Assembly: GCA_017309115.1 (NCBI GenBank)
Contig: JAFLEF010000013.1
Coordinates: 62,001-126,000, forward strand
DNA from: Verrucomicrobiota bacterium
Lineage (GTDB): Bacteria > Verrucomicrobiota > Verrucomicrobiia > Limisphaerales > UBA9464
Length of the DNA stretch: 64,000 nucleotides
Reading direction: 5' to 3'
The notes beneath the pieces were generated by a model. The model was not told where the DNA came from. It saw only the letters and a list, made by a program, of their open reading frames with translations, and searched no databases. The translations under genes were made by a program, and so were the position numbers. Below are positions 1 through 8,451 of the stretch, one piece after another. How positions within the stretch are numbered: position 1 is the first letter of the stretch; every line of letters starts with the position of its first letter.

Positions 1-966
1 ACCGCTTACGACCTGAGCTCCGGTGCCCTGCTCTGGGCCCACACCAATCTGGCCCGCTACGACACCACCATTGCCGGCGAAGGTCCGCGCGGCACACCGA
101 CCGTCCTCTCCAATCGGGTGTACACCCTGGGCGCCACTGGAATTCTCGACTGCCTCGACTTGGCCACCGGGAAACGTTTGTGGACTCGTTCCCTTCCAGA
201 GGACGCCAAATGCCCCGTGCCGGAATGGGGCTATTCCGGTTCTCCCTGGACCGACGGCCAAAAGGTCGTGGTGCAGGCCGGCGGCGGCGACGGTAAATCC
301 CTGCTGGCGTATCGGGCCGATACCGGGGAACCGCTCTGGTCCGGCGGCAGCGCAGGCGTCAACTACAGCTCGCCCTACCTCGTCACGCTCGCCGGGACTC
401 CGCAGTTCCTGATCTTCGGACGGAAAACCCTCTCCTCCCACGATCCGCAAACCGGAGCCGTCCTGTGGGAGTATCCCTTCGGCGTCGGCATGCCGCTCGT
501 GGCCAATCCCATTCTGGTTTCTTCCAATCAGGTGCTGATCACCGCCGGCTACAATGTCGGTGCCGAATTGCTCGCCGTCAGCCCCGGCACGAACGCCCCG
601 ACCAGCCTCTGGAAATCGAAACGGCTCAAGGCGAAGTTCGCCAATCCGGTTCGCCGTGGGGACTTCGTTTACGGCCTCGATGACGGCATGATGGCCTGTC
701 TGAATCTGAAGGACGGATCCCAGGCCTGGAAGGAAGGCCGTTACGGGCACGGGCAAGGACTGTGGATCGGTGAAGTGTATTTGCTGATGAGCGAAGCCGG
801 CGAACTGGTGCTGTTGCAACCGACACCGGAAGGCCCCAACGAACGCGCCCGTCTGCCGGTGTTTGATTCCAAGACGTGGAATCCGATCGCGCTCCAGGGC
901 GACCGCGTCGTCGTGCGCAACGATCGGGAAGTCGCCTGTTGGCAGCTCCCACTCGCAATCCGCTGA
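1..966 (+). CDS. PQQ-like beta-propeller repeat protein, 5' end missing
   Basis: The reading frame is open from the first base, so the gene starts upstream of the window; about 321 residues remain. Blade-like repeats recur, each with an aromatic-rich stretch followed by a D-x-x-T/S-G-x-x-L-W turn (DLATGKRLW, DTGEPLWSG, DPQTGAVLWEY, DLKDGSQAW style). These are typical of quinoprotein-like WD/PQQ propellers such as BamB and of the many exported PQQ_2 proteins of Verrucomicrobiota and Planctomycetota. No catalytic PQQ-ligand set can be assigned from this portion, so a structural or binding role is as likely as a dehydrogenase. The stop lies 23 bp before the polyketide synthase start on the same strand, so co-transcription is possible but functional linkage is not shown. 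Confidence 0.8.
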   Translation, partial: TAYDLSSGALLWAHTNLARYDTTIAGEGPRGTPTVLSNRVYTLGATGILDCLDLATGKRLWTRSLPEDAKCPVPEWGYSGSPWTDGQKVVVQAGGGDGKSLLAYRADTGEPLWSGGSAGVNYSSPYLVTLAGTPQFLIFGRKTLSSHDPQTGAVLWEYPFGVGMPLVANPILVSSNQVLITAGYNVGAELLAVSPGTNAPTSLWKSKRLKAKFANPVRRGDFVYGLDDGMMACLNLKDGSQAWKEGRYGHGQGLWIGEVYLLMSEAGELVLLQPTPEGPNERARLPVFDSKTWNPIALQGDRVVVRNDREVACWQLPLAIR

Positions 967-989
967 GTGGCTGCCGTCTCCTTTTCCCC

Positions 990-2063
990 ATGTATTTCCT
1001 TGGAATGGGCACCGCCGTCCCGGCCACGCGTTATCTCCAAACCGAAGGCTGGGAATCGGTCCGGACGACTCCGGCCTTCGCCACGTTGCGCCCGCGCTCC
1101 CAGGCGATCCTTCGCAAGGTGCTGCTCGGCGACAACGGCATCGAGTCGCGGCACCTCGCCCTCGCTTCACTGGAAGAAGCGTACGCCGTCGATCCGGACA
1201 CCTTGCACCAACGCTTTCGACAACACGCCCCGGATCTCGCCACGGCGGCGGCGCGTCAGGCCTTGGCGGATGCCCGACTCGATCCAGGTGAAGTGGACGC
1301 GGTGGTGGCCACCACGTGTACCGGATACCTGTGTCCCGGGCTGACCAGTTTTCTGGCAGAACGGTTGGGATTGCGCCGAACGATCGTGGGCTTGGATTTG
1401 GTCGGACTGGGCTGCGGTGCCGCTCTCCCCGCCCTGCAGGTCGCCCAAGCCTACCTTCGGTCCGGACTCGCCCGACGCGTGCTCGTGGTCTGCGCCGAAG
1501 TGTGCAGTGCGGCGTTTTATCTGGATGACGATCCGGGCGTGCTGATCAGCGCCTGCCTCTTCGGCGACGGAGCCGCCGCCGCGGTCCTCGCCTCCGAACC
1601 CGTGCCGCACACGCGCTCGGTTCGCTGGCATTCCTGGAACACCCGACTCGAGCCGGCCGACCGCGAGAAGCTCCGGTTCGAAACCTGCCGCGGCATGTTG
1701 CGCAACATTCTCACCCTCGAAGTCCCCAGCCTCGCGGCGCGACACGCCGGGGAAGTTTGTGACGAACTGCTCGCGCGGGAAGGCCTCGACCGCTCGGTCA
1801 TCCGGGAATGGATTCTGCACGCCGGGGGACGCGACGTTCTCAACGCTCTGCAACGACGCTGGTCCCTGACCGATTCCGCCCTGCGCCACAGCGCCGGAGT
1901 GCTGCGGGAACATGGAAATCTGAGCAGTCCGTCCGTTCTCTTCGCCCTCGCCGCCGCCCGCGCCGAGGCGCCGGAACCGGGATGGTGGTGGCTGTCCTCT
2001 TTCGGCGCCGGCTTTACTTGTCATGGGGCCTTGCTTGAAGTCGGGAAGCTCCCTCAGTACTAA
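990..2063 (+). CDS. Type III polyketide synthase (chalcone/stilbene synthase family)
   Basis: Homodimeric iterative condensing enzyme that extends an acyl-CoA starter with malonyl-CoA. The product is 357 residues, close to the usual 350-400. The Cys-His-Asn triad is in place: Cys142 in GLGCGAALPAL, His277 in ILHAGGRDVL and Asn310 in GNLSSPSVLF. The C-terminal SSFGAGFTCHGALL matches the family's GFGPG loop region. The ATG at 990 is chosen because translation from it gives the canonical start MYFLGMGTAVPA; the frame runs open further upstream but overlaps the previous gene. It is followed by a methyltransferase and a FAD enzyme, the layout of the Streptomyces griseus srsABC phenolic-lipid operon. 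I therefore infer an alkylresorcinol- or alkylpyrone-type product; starter and chain length cannot be read from sequence. Confidence 0.87.
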   Translation: MYFLGMGTAVPATRYLQTEGWESVRTTPAFATLRPRSQAILRKVLLGDNGIESRHLALASLEEAYAVDPDTLHQRFRQHAPDLATAAARQALADARLDPGEVDAVVATTCTGYLCPGLTSFLAERLGLRRTIVGLDLVGLGCGAALPALQVAQAYLRSGLARRVLVVCAEVCSAAFYLDDDPGVLISACLFGDGAAAAVLASEPVPHTRSVRWHSWNTRLEPADREKLRFETCRGMLRNILTLEVPSLAARHAGEVCDELLAREGLDRSVIREWILHAGGRDVLNALQRRWSLTDSALRHSAGVLREHGNLSSPSVLFALAAARAEAPEPGWWWLSSFGAGFTCHGALLEVGKLPQY

Positions 2064-2093
2064 CGGCGCACCCGAAGTTCCAGACCGCCGTTC

Positions 2094-2795
2094 ATGCGCC
2101 GTACCGTTCAACCCGAGATCCTCGACACCCTGCCGGCGGACTCCCCTGACGCGCAGCACTCCCGACTCGATTTGCGCCGGATCAACGGACTCATGGGACA
2201 CCGCCGTCGTCTCACGCGGCATCTGAACGACGTTCTCCCGCCGGCCAATCGTCCCTGGCGGGTCCTCGAGCTGGGCGTCGGTGATGGCCTGTTGAGTTCC
2301 CAAATCTGGAAGCGACTGCCAGCTCCTCCCGCGGGCAGCCAGATGGTGCTGCTCGATCAGGTTCCCGTGGTGGAAGCCAAGGCCAAGGAAGAACTGGGAC
2401 AACGCGGATGGCAGGTGGAACAGGTTTTGGTGGATGCCTTCGTCTGGCTGGAGGAGGCCAACGACTTCCACTACGACATCGTCTACTCCAATCTGTTTAT
2501 CCACCACTTTGACCAAGGCGCGCTGGTGGAATTGCTGCGCCTCATCGCTCGCCGCAGTCGCGCCTTTGTGACCCTCGAACCCCGGCGAAGTTTTAGCAGC
2601 GAACTAGGGGTGCGCGGATTGAGCCTGCTGGGGAGTCATCCCGTCACGCTGCATGACGCCCACCGTAGTGTGCTTGCCGGCTTCACCAACGATGAGTTGT
2701 CCCGGGCTTGGCCGGAGACGTATTGGCAGCTTCAGGAAGGTCGGGCCGGACTCTTCAGTCACTACTTCGTCGCCCGCCGGGCTCCAGGAACATGA
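2094..2795 (+). CDS. Class I SAM-dependent methyltransferase of the PKS cluster
   Basis: 233-residue Rossmann-fold methyltransferase. The SAM-binding motif I is VLELGVGDGLLSS (about residues 57-69), an acidic residue at the end of strand beta2 follows in VLLDQVP, and motif IV is YDIVYSNLFIHHF. The N-terminal LDLRRINGLMGHRRR block recalls methyltransferases found next to type III synthases. It starts 30 bp after the synthase, and its stop overlaps the ATG of the next gene in an ATGA, so the three genes look translationally coupled. In the srs paradigm the equivalent enzyme O-methylates the polyketide-derived phenol; that substrate assignment is inference. Confidence 0.85.
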   Translation: MRRTVQPEILDTLPADSPDAQHSRLDLRRINGLMGHRRRLTRHLNDVLPPANRPWRVLELGVGDGLLSSQIWKRLPAPPAGSQMVLLDQVPVVEAKAKEELGQRGWQVEQVLVDAFVWLEEANDFHYDIVYSNLFIHHFDQGALVELLRLIARRSRAFVTLEPRRSFSSELGVRGLSLLGSHPVTLHDAHRSVLAGFTNDELSRAWPETYWQLQEGRAGLFSHYFVARRAPGT

Positions 2796-3841
2796 CGCCC
2801 GCCGCGCCCATCCACATCGTGGGAGGCGGTTTGGCCGGATTGACCCTGGGGTTGCTGCTTCGCCAACGGCAAATCCCGGTCACGCTCTGGGAAGCCGGAG
2901 CGTATCCCCGACACCGGGTCTGTGGAGAGTTTCTCAGTGGCCACGGCCAGCGGGTGCTCGGCCCGCTGGGTCTGCTTGAGGAGTGTGAAGCGGCCGGAGC
3001 CCAGTGGGCTCGGACGGCGTTGTTCGCCAACGAGCACCGAACCTCCCCGCCCCGACCCCTGCCCCAGCCTGCCCTCTGCGTCTCCCGACACGCCCTTGAT
3101 GCGCTACTCGCCCGGGCCTTCGTCGAACGCGGCGGCGAACTGCAAACACGTCAACGGCGCGAGTCCATTCCCGTCGAACCCGGCTGGGTCCAAGCCACCG
3201 GCCGCCAACCGCAAGCCCAGGTCGGCGGGTGGCGCTGGTTCGGCTTCAAGGCCCACGCGGAACAGGTGCTACTCGATGCCGATCTCGAACTGCACGTCTC
3301 CCGCAACGCCTACGTGGGCCTTTGCCGAATCGAAGGGGGCCGGGTCAACGTGTGCGGACTGTTCCGTCGACAGGTGGGCGAGGCGCCTTCTGCCGATCGA
3401 ACCGCGGAAACCGCGCTGCGGGGAGTTCCCGGTTCCCCCCTGCACCAGCGTCTGGCCACCGCCACCTTCGTTCCGGAAAGTGTCTGCGCAGTCGCAGGAC
3501 TGGATCTGCGGCCCCGCTCCCTCCAAACCGAAACGCGCTGGCTGCTTGGGGATGCCGCGGGAATGATTCCGCCCTTCACCGGAAACGGCATGTCCCTCGC
3601 CTTGGAGTCCGCGGAATGGTCGACGGAGCCGCTGACCCGCTTCGCCCGCGGAACGTGTTCCTGGGAGCAAGCCCGCCGCGACTACGCCACTCACTCCGAT
3701 TCCCGAACTCGTCACCGCTTGCGGTGGGCGGGATTCCTGCAACGCCTGCTGTTCCTGCCCGCCGCCCCCGCCCTGCTCTTGACCCTGTCCCGACCCGAAC
3801 CCATCTGGCGCCGCCTCTTTGCCCTCACCCGAGGGGGCTGA
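2792..3841 (+). CDS. FAD-dependent oxidoreductase / flavoprotein hydroxylase of the PKS cluster
   Basis: 349-residue flavoprotein of the PHBH/geranylgeranyl-reductase-like group. The N-terminal dinucleotide-binding motif is HIVGGGLAGLTLGLLL, followed by RVCGEFLSG, which resembles the CGE-x-L-x-P motif of the reductase subgroup. The second FAD contact is LLGDAAGMIPPFTGNGMSLALE at about residues 249-270. The start at 2792 overlaps the preceding stop (ATGA); the open frame further upstream is ignored because the GxGxxG motif begins right after this ATG. In S. griseus the analogous SrsC hydroxylates the phenol toward a quinone, so a tailoring hydroxylase or oxidase is likely. It ends back to back with the convergent lipoate-ligase-like gene. 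Confidence 0.85.
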   Translation: MTPAAPIHIVGGGLAGLTLGLLLRQRQIPVTLWEAGAYPRHRVCGEFLSGHGQRVLGPLGLLEECEAAGAQWARTALFANEHRTSPPRPLPQPALCVSRHALDALLARAFVERGGELQTRQRRESIPVEPGWVQATGRQPQAQVGGWRWFGFKAHAEQVLLDADLELHVSRNAYVGLCRIEGGRVNVCGLFRRQVGEAPSADRTAETALRGVPGSPLHQRLATATFVPESVCAVAGLDLRPRSLQTETRWLLGDAAGMIPPFTGNGMSLALESAEWSTEPLTRFARGTCSWEQARRDYATHSDSRTRHRLRWAGFLQRLLFLPAAPALLLTLSRPEPIWRRLFALTRGG

Positions 3842-4519
3842 TCAGCGCTTGGCGTTGTACTCGTCGCTGAGGTAGCGCGTTTCTATCAGTTCCTCCACCC
3901 GCGCCTGCCACTCGGCGTCGCCAAACCAATTCCGCCAGTCCACCTCCACCACCTGACGCATCGCCGATTCCCAATCCGCCCGTCGCGTTTCGAGACCGGC
4001 CGGCGGTTGCAGACTGCCTTGAATGAGCAAGCCCAGGCGATTTCGTCGCTGGGCCGCTCCGGCAATCTTCCGTCCGTTCCACAGCAGGTCATGTCGTTCC
4101 GCGCCGAGAAAACACTGGCCCGGACCCTCGGGATTGCAGCACGGGGACAGCACGGTCTCGACTCCACACACCGCGAGCGACTGACGAACCCATTCGTGCA
4201 TTTCCCGGTAGCTGTCCTCAGCCCGCAGCCGATACCGCGCGTGCTGCGGTGGCACGACCAGGCTGTAGGTCCAATCCCGGTCATGCGGCACCAAGCCCCC
4301 TCCCGTTGGGCGGCGAATCAAGGGACGCAAGGGCGTCAGCTCGGCCAACTCCGCATACTTCTGGAAATAGCCAAACGTGGCCGCCGGTTCCGTCCACCCG
4401 TAGGTCCGGAGAATTGGGGCGCCCCAGCGCGAAGCCGCCTCCAACAACGCGTCGTCCACGGCCATGTTGTAGGCTGGTTCGCTGGGCCCCGAGGAAAAGT
4501 GATACCAAGTCTCCCGCAC
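3842..4519 (-). CDS. Lipoate-protein ligase A-like protein (BPL/LplA/LipB fold)
   Basis: Member of the biotin/lipoate ligase fold, which activates lipoate, octanoate or a related acid and transfers it to a protein lysine. Visible signatures are the substrate loop RRPTGGGLVPHDRDWTYSL (family pattern RRxSGGGxVxHD) and the lysine motif WNGRKIAGAAQRR, matching the catalytic-lysine region KI[AS]G[ST]A. The N-terminal AYNMAVDDALLE is also typical. I prefer the GTG at 4519 (about 225 aa): the roughly 99 upstream codons of the open frame show no family similarity and run into the divergent gene. The adenylate-binding C-terminal accessory domain of E. coli LplA is absent. Whether it acts as ligase, octanoyltransferase or amidotransferase cannot be decided here. 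Confidence 0.75.
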   Translation of the reverse strand: MRETWYHFSSGPSEPAYNMAVDDALLEAASRWGAPILRTYGWTEPAATFGYFQKYAELAELTPLRPLIRRPTGGGLVPHDRDWTYSLVVPPQHARYRLRAEDSYREMHEWVRQSLAVCGVETVLSPCCNPEGPGQCFLGAERHDLLWNGRKIAGAAQRRNRLGLLIQGSLQPPAGLETRRADWESAMRQVVEVDWRNWFGDAEWQARVEELIETRYLSDEYNAKR

Positions 4520-4664
4520 CCCGACAGCATTGCTGCGAACCGAACTGAGACAAGCGTTTGCCTGTCGGATCCCCTGGAATCCCTCAGGGACCCCAGGGAG
4601 CCGGACTACGGAATCGTCAGCATTGCACCCGGGGAACGGACATGCGACGAATCGCGGGCATTCT

Positions 4665-6110
4665 ATGTCGAGAATCCTTCTGTGTCTGACGGCCCTGATC
4701 TTGGGGTTGACCGGTTGCTCGCGTCCGGAGACCCCGCCGGAACTTCGTTGGAGGTTCCTGGGCGGCCGTTTACTGCAACTCCAGACCAACGCTCCTGCCC
4801 TGCGCACGATCCTCACGCTCCCCGAAGCCGCTGCCCTGGCCCAACCGCTGGCCCGGCAGATGGCTCAAGCATGGTGGAATTTCGGCCAGGCCGATGGCGA
4901 ACCGCCCCCGGCAGCGCTGGAAGCGGGCGCGCAATTGACCCAAGACCTGATTCAGCAGCTTTCCATTGGCGAGGTGGTGCCCGCTTCCGGCGGGCGCGAG
5001 TTTGCCCTAGCGATCCAGGTTGATCCCGCCCGAGTGGCGGTCTGGGAGAAATCCTGGCCTGCGTTCATCTCGGCCCTGCGCACCGCCCGGGGCGGCTCCG
5101 CCGGCGGTCCGCCCGCGGTCACCCGGCGGGATGTCTGGCTGCTGGCGGTCTCGGATTCCACGCTCTTTCCGGCCGAGGCTACCTTTCGACGGCTCGCCAC
5201 CTATCCGCCGGTCCCGGGTGCCCTGTTGCAGTTTGACTCCGCCGTCAAAGGCCGACCCGGAGCCCAAGTCGCCTTCACGACGACCAACGGCAACGTGCGC
5301 CTCGCCGCCACGGTTACAACGGTCGAGTCCGTTCCCGCCACCCTGCCCGCCTGGGAACTCCCCTCCTTCATTCGCGAACCGTTGATTCAGTTCACCGCCG
5401 CCCGAGGCCTGAAGCCGCTGACCGCCGGCTGGCTGGAACTCGATTCGTTAACCGGCTCCAACCCGATCAACCAGCTGTTTATCTGGGGTCAGCCCAACGT
5501 GACCATGCGTTTTCCCTTCATGGCCGCCCAAGTGGATCAGCCCAAAGCCCTGCTCGATCATTTGTACCAGCGCTTCCAGAATTCCTTCGCCCCCGCCAGT
5601 CCGTCGCCGCTTTATCAGGGACGCTTGCTTCAGGACACCAACCGCCTGGTGCTCTTGGGCGGACTTCCCGTCGCTCCGGTTCTGCAGATCAGCGAAAAGG
5701 AGACCAAACCCTTCGTCACCTTTGGCGTGATTCCGATGATCCGTACCACTAACCCGCCCGCGCCGGAAATGATCCAGCAAATGAACCAACCCAACGTACT
5801 GGTGTATGACTTCGAGTTCACTTCGGAGTCGGTCAAGCAGTGGAATGCTTTGCTCCAACTTCCCGAGCTGCTCGAAGGACGCCAGGGCATCGTGAATTTC
5901 CCAGGATCCCGCTGGTTGATGACCGCCGGTCCGAAGCTCGGGGAGTGTGTCACGGTTGTGACGCGCAGTGGGGATCGCACGTTGGAAGTAGTGCGAAAAT
6001 CGCCGGTCGGGCTGTCCGGCTTGGAACTCACCGCCCTCACCAAGTGGCTGGATCCCCTGCCGCCTCTGCGCCGCCAACTCACCAACAGTCCGGCCCGTCC
6101 CAAGCCCTAG
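4665..6110 (+). CDS. Uncharacterised lipoprotein
   Basis: 481-residue protein with a clear lipoprotein signal peptide: MSRILLCLTALILGLTGCSR, with lipobox LTGC and the acylated cysteine at residue 18. The ATG at 4665 places this signal at the N-terminus, whereas the longer open frame buries it. The body has alternating short beta-rich segments and proline-rich linkers. I recognise no enzymatic motif; it resembles uncharacterised periplasmic lipoproteins of Verrucomicrobiota in style only. It is divergent from the lipoate-ligase-like gene (145 bp between starts) and ends 5 bp before pdxJ, so it may share a transcript with pdxJ and acpS. Confidence 0.75.
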   Translation: MSRILLCLTALILGLTGCSRPETPPELRWRFLGGRLLQLQTNAPALRTILTLPEAAALAQPLARQMAQAWWNFGQADGEPPPAALEAGAQLTQDLIQQLSIGEVVPASGGREFALAIQVDPARVAVWEKSWPAFISALRTARGGSAGGPPAVTRRDVWLLAVSDSTLFPAEATFRRLATYPPVPGALLQFDSAVKGRPGAQVAFTTTNGNVRLAATVTTVESVPATLPAWELPSFIREPLIQFTAARGLKPLTAGWLELDSLTGSNPINQLFIWGQPNVTMRFPFMAAQVDQPKALLDHLYQRFQNSFAPASPSPLYQGRLLQDTNRLVLLGGLPVAPVLQISEKETKPFVTFGVIPMIRTTNPPAPEMIQQMNQPNVLVYDFEFTSESVKQWNALLQLPELLEGRQGIVNFPGSRWLMTAGPKLGECVTVVTRSGDRTLEVVRKSPVGLSGLELTALTKWLDPLPPLRRQLTNSPARPKP

Positions 6111-6115
6111 TCTTC

Positions 6116-6865
6116 ATGCTCAAACTCGGAGTCAACATCGACCACGTCGCCACGCTGCGACAGGCCCGGTACCGTGACACACCCGACCTCTGGCGGTCGG
6201 AACCCGATCCCGTTGCCGCCGCCCTGTTGGCCGAACAGGCCGGCGCCCACGGAATCACGGCCCACCTCCGGGAGGATCGCCGACACATCATCGACCGCGA
6301 CCTGCAATGCCTGCGTGATTCCATTTCCACCCCGCTCAATCTGGAGCTCGCGGACGTGCCAGAAATGGTGGAAATCGCCATTCGTACCAAGCCTTACATC
6401 GTGTGCTTGGTGCCCGAACACCGCAGTGAGATCACCACGGAAGGCGGCCTCGATGTCCGGGGCTGCGAAGCGTCGCTGAAGAGGACCACCCAACGCCTGA
6501 ATGATGCCGGAATCCGGGTGAGCTTGTTCATCGATCCGGACTTGGCTCAGATCGAAGCGGCCACCCGAGTTGGAGCCCAGGCCATCGAGCTGCATACCGG
6601 TCGTTACGCCGACCACTTCAACCGCAAAGACGAGCGGAACGTGGAGCTGCAACGCTTGATCCAATCCGCCCGGGCCGCTTATTCCGCCGGCTTGGTGGTG
6701 AACGCCGGTCACGGGCTGACCGTCGGGAACGTCCCAGTGTTGCACGTCGTGCCGCACCTCGCGGAGTTGAACATCGGACACACGTTGATCAGTCGCGCCC
6801 TCTTCGTGGGACTGACCGCGGCCATCCAGGAAATGCTGGACGTGATGAAGGGGTATCGGCCGTAA
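6116..6865 (+). CDS. pdxJ: Pyridoxine 5'-phosphate synthase PdxJ
   Basis: Condenses 1-deoxy-D-xylulose 5-phosphate with 3-amino-2-oxopropyl phosphate to pyridoxine 5'-phosphate in DXP-dependent vitamin B6 synthesis. It has 249 residues (family about 240). Characteristic blocks are LGVNIDHVATLRQAR at the N-terminus, GAHGITAHLREDRRHI, a glutamate in LNLELAD, VSLFIDPD, AIELHTGRYAD, VNAGHGLT and the C-terminal ELNIGHTLISRALFVGL. The start is the ATG five bases after the lipoprotein stop; the longer open frame is rejected because the family begins with this LGVNIDH block. It is followed 36 bp later by acpS, the common pdxJ-acpS order of many bacteria. Confidence 0.96.
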   Translation: MLKLGVNIDHVATLRQARYRDTPDLWRSEPDPVAAALLAEQAGAHGITAHLREDRRHIIDRDLQCLRDSISTPLNLELADVPEMVEIAIRTKPYIVCLVPEHRSEITTEGGLDVRGCEASLKRTTQRLNDAGIRVSLFIDPDLAQIEAATRVGAQAIELHTGRYADHFNRKDERNVELQRLIQSARAAYSAGLVVNAGHGLTVGNVPVLHVVPHLAELNIGHTLISRALFVGLTAAIQEMLDVMKGYRP

Positions 6866-6901
6866 GGCCGAGTCGGTCCGCGTTCGAGACGGAGCTCCCC
6901 C

Positions 6902-7288
6902 ATGATTCTCGGAACTGGACTCGACGTGATCGAGATTGCGCGAATCGAGGATTCGCACCGGCGCTTCGGGGACCGTTTCCTCCAGCGCATCCTGCTTCCC
7001 GAGGAAATCGCCTACTGCCTCAGTTTCACTCGGCCAGCGCCGCACATCGCCGCCCGGTTTGCCGCCAAGGAAGCAATCAGCAAGGCCTTCGGCACTGGGA
7101 TCGGCCAGGAGTTGGCCTGGCACGACTTAGAAGTCGTGCGCGAGAGTTCCGGGAAACCGTTTGTCCGCCTGCACGGGGCGGGACCGGCCTTGTTCGCCCA
7201 ACGTCAGGCAGTGGCTCTGCATCTCAGCTTAACCCACACCGCCACGGTCGCCGCCGCCACCGCTATTCTCGAAGGACGCAGCTCCTGA
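6902..7288 (+). CDS. acpS: Holo-[acyl-carrier-protein] synthase AcpS
   Basis: Transfers 4'-phosphopantetheine from CoA to acyl carrier protein. At 128 residues it is a standard trimeric AcpS-type enzyme. The magnesium ligands are visible as Asp8 in GTGLDVIEI and Glu57 in AAKEAISKAFGTGIG; the C-terminal LHLSLTHTATVAAA completes the fold. It follows pdxJ, as in E. coli. It would supply the carrier used by fatty-acid synthesis and perhaps by the ketosynthase at 37947, but not the type III synthase, which uses CoA thioesters. Confidence 0.94.
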   Translation: MILGTGLDVIEIARIEDSHRRFGDRFLQRILLPEEIAYCLSFTRPAPHIAARFAAKEAISKAFGTGIGQELAWHDLEVVRESSGKPFVRLHGAGPALFAQRQAVALHLSLTHTATVAAATAILEGRSS

Positions 7289-7295
7289 AAACGAC

Positions 7296-7325
7296 ACGGG
7301 AGCCGCCCTCACGGACGACTCCCGT
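7296..7325 (+). terminator. Weak hairpin after acpS
   Basis: ACGGGAG at 7296-7302 pairs with CTCCCGT at 7319-7325 around a 16-nt loop just downstream of the acpS stop. There is no T-run, so intrinsic termination is doubtful. Confidence 0.3.
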
Positions 7326-7401
7326 TCACTGAACTGCGAGGAATAAGTGAAACCAGCGGACTAGCTCTACCTCTCAGCTCTCAGCCCTGAACTCTCGCAA
7401 G

Positions 7402-8451
7402 TCAGAGCACCACGGCATCAGCGGGAACCCACGGGGCTAGTTCTTCACTGGGTTCCGATACCGCTTCGAAGTGCTCGATCTTCCGGCGGAGTTTGCCCAA
7501 GGCGATGTTCTGGAGCTGGCGGATCCGTTCGCGGGTGACGCCAAATCGACGACCAATCTCGTCGAGGGTCTTTTCCCGTTCGCCTTCCAGACCAAAGCGC
7601 TCCTGTAGGATGGTCAGTTCCCGAGCATCCAGAATGCCCAGAAATTCCCGGAGCATTTTGTGGGTCGTTTTCTCCTCGAGCGTGCCGTAAGGGTTGTTGC
7701 CTTCGGTGTCCGGAACCACATCCGCAAGACGGCTGGAATCCTCATCCCCCAGCGGTGCATCGAGCGACGCGGTCTTTTGAGCAGCCCGCTGCCAGAACCG
7801 GACCTTTTTGACGGGCACTTCCAGCTCTTCGGCCAGTTCCTCGTCCGTCGCCTCCCGTCCGAGAAGCTCCTGAAGTTGGTGCGCGGCGCGCTTCATTCGG
7901 GTGACCTTGTCGACCAAGTGCACCGGCAAGCGAATGGTCTTGGACTGATTGGCCAGGGCCCGCTTGATCGACTGCTTGATCCACCATGAGGCATAGGTCG
8001 AAAGTTTACCCCCTTTGGCCGGATCGAATCGTTCGACCCCTTTCATCAGCCCAATATTGCCTTCGTTGATCAAGTCGAGCAAAGGCAGTCCGAAACCGTC
8101 GTAGTCCCGAGCAATTTTCACCACGAGACGCAAATTGGCCCGAATCATGTGTTCCCGCGCTTCCATGTCACCCCGATGGATCCGGGCAGCGAGTTCATTC
8201 TCCTGTTCGATGGTCAACAACGGCACCTCAACCGCATCCTTCATGTACAGCGTCAGCGCCGACTTGGTTTCGTAGGGAACAGAAGAGGGAGGAGCCACAG
8301 TCTCTGACCGGGAAACCTCAATTCCTCCCGACTTGGACCCCGATGAGGCTTCGGGGGTAGCCACTGGTTTGGCCCGACCGACCGAACCCAAACGACGCGA
8401 ACTCAACCGCGGTGTAACCGACCTCCGACTCGTAGTTTTGGAAGATTTCAT
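7402..8451 (-). CDS. Sigma-70 family RNA polymerase sigma factor (RpoD-like group)
   Basis: 349 residues from the ATG at 8451. A basic, Ser/Thr-rich N-terminal tail of about 70 residues precedes region 1.2 (LYMKDAVEVPLLTIEQENEL). Region 2 follows (RANLRLVVKIARDYDG, LLDLINEGNIGLMKGVERFD, LSTYASWWIKQSI), then region 3 (SKTIRLPVHLVDKV) and region 4 (LGILDARELTILQERFGL, then TLDEIGRRFGVTRERIRQLQ). Region 1.1 is missing and the protein is shorter than a housekeeping RpoD, so I call it a group 2 (alternative) sigma factor. It is divergent from the CarH-like regulator with 252 bp between them, which makes it a candidate target of that regulator. Confidence 0.9.
   Translation of the reverse strand: MKSSKTTSRRSVTPRLSSRRLGSVGRAKPVATPEASSGSKSGGIEVSRSETVAPPSSVPYETKSALTLYMKDAVEVPLLTIEQENELAARIHRGDMEAREHMIRANLRLVVKIARDYDGFGLPLLDLINEGNIGLMKGVERFDPAKGGKLSTYASWWIKQSIKRALANQSKTIRLPVHLVDKVTRMKRAAHQLQELLGREATDEELAEELEVPVKKVRFWQRAAQKTASLDAPLGDEDSSRLADVVPDTEGNNPYGTLEEKTTHKMLREFLGILDARELTILQERFGLEGEREKTLDEIGRRFGVTRERIRQLQNIALGKLRRKIEHFEAVSEPSEELAPWVPADAVVL

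Noticed and set aside
1167-2516. Long minus-strand frame opposite the type III PKS and methyltransferase
   Set aside because: No family motif; codon pattern mirrors the two well-supported plus-strand genes in this GC-rich DNA.
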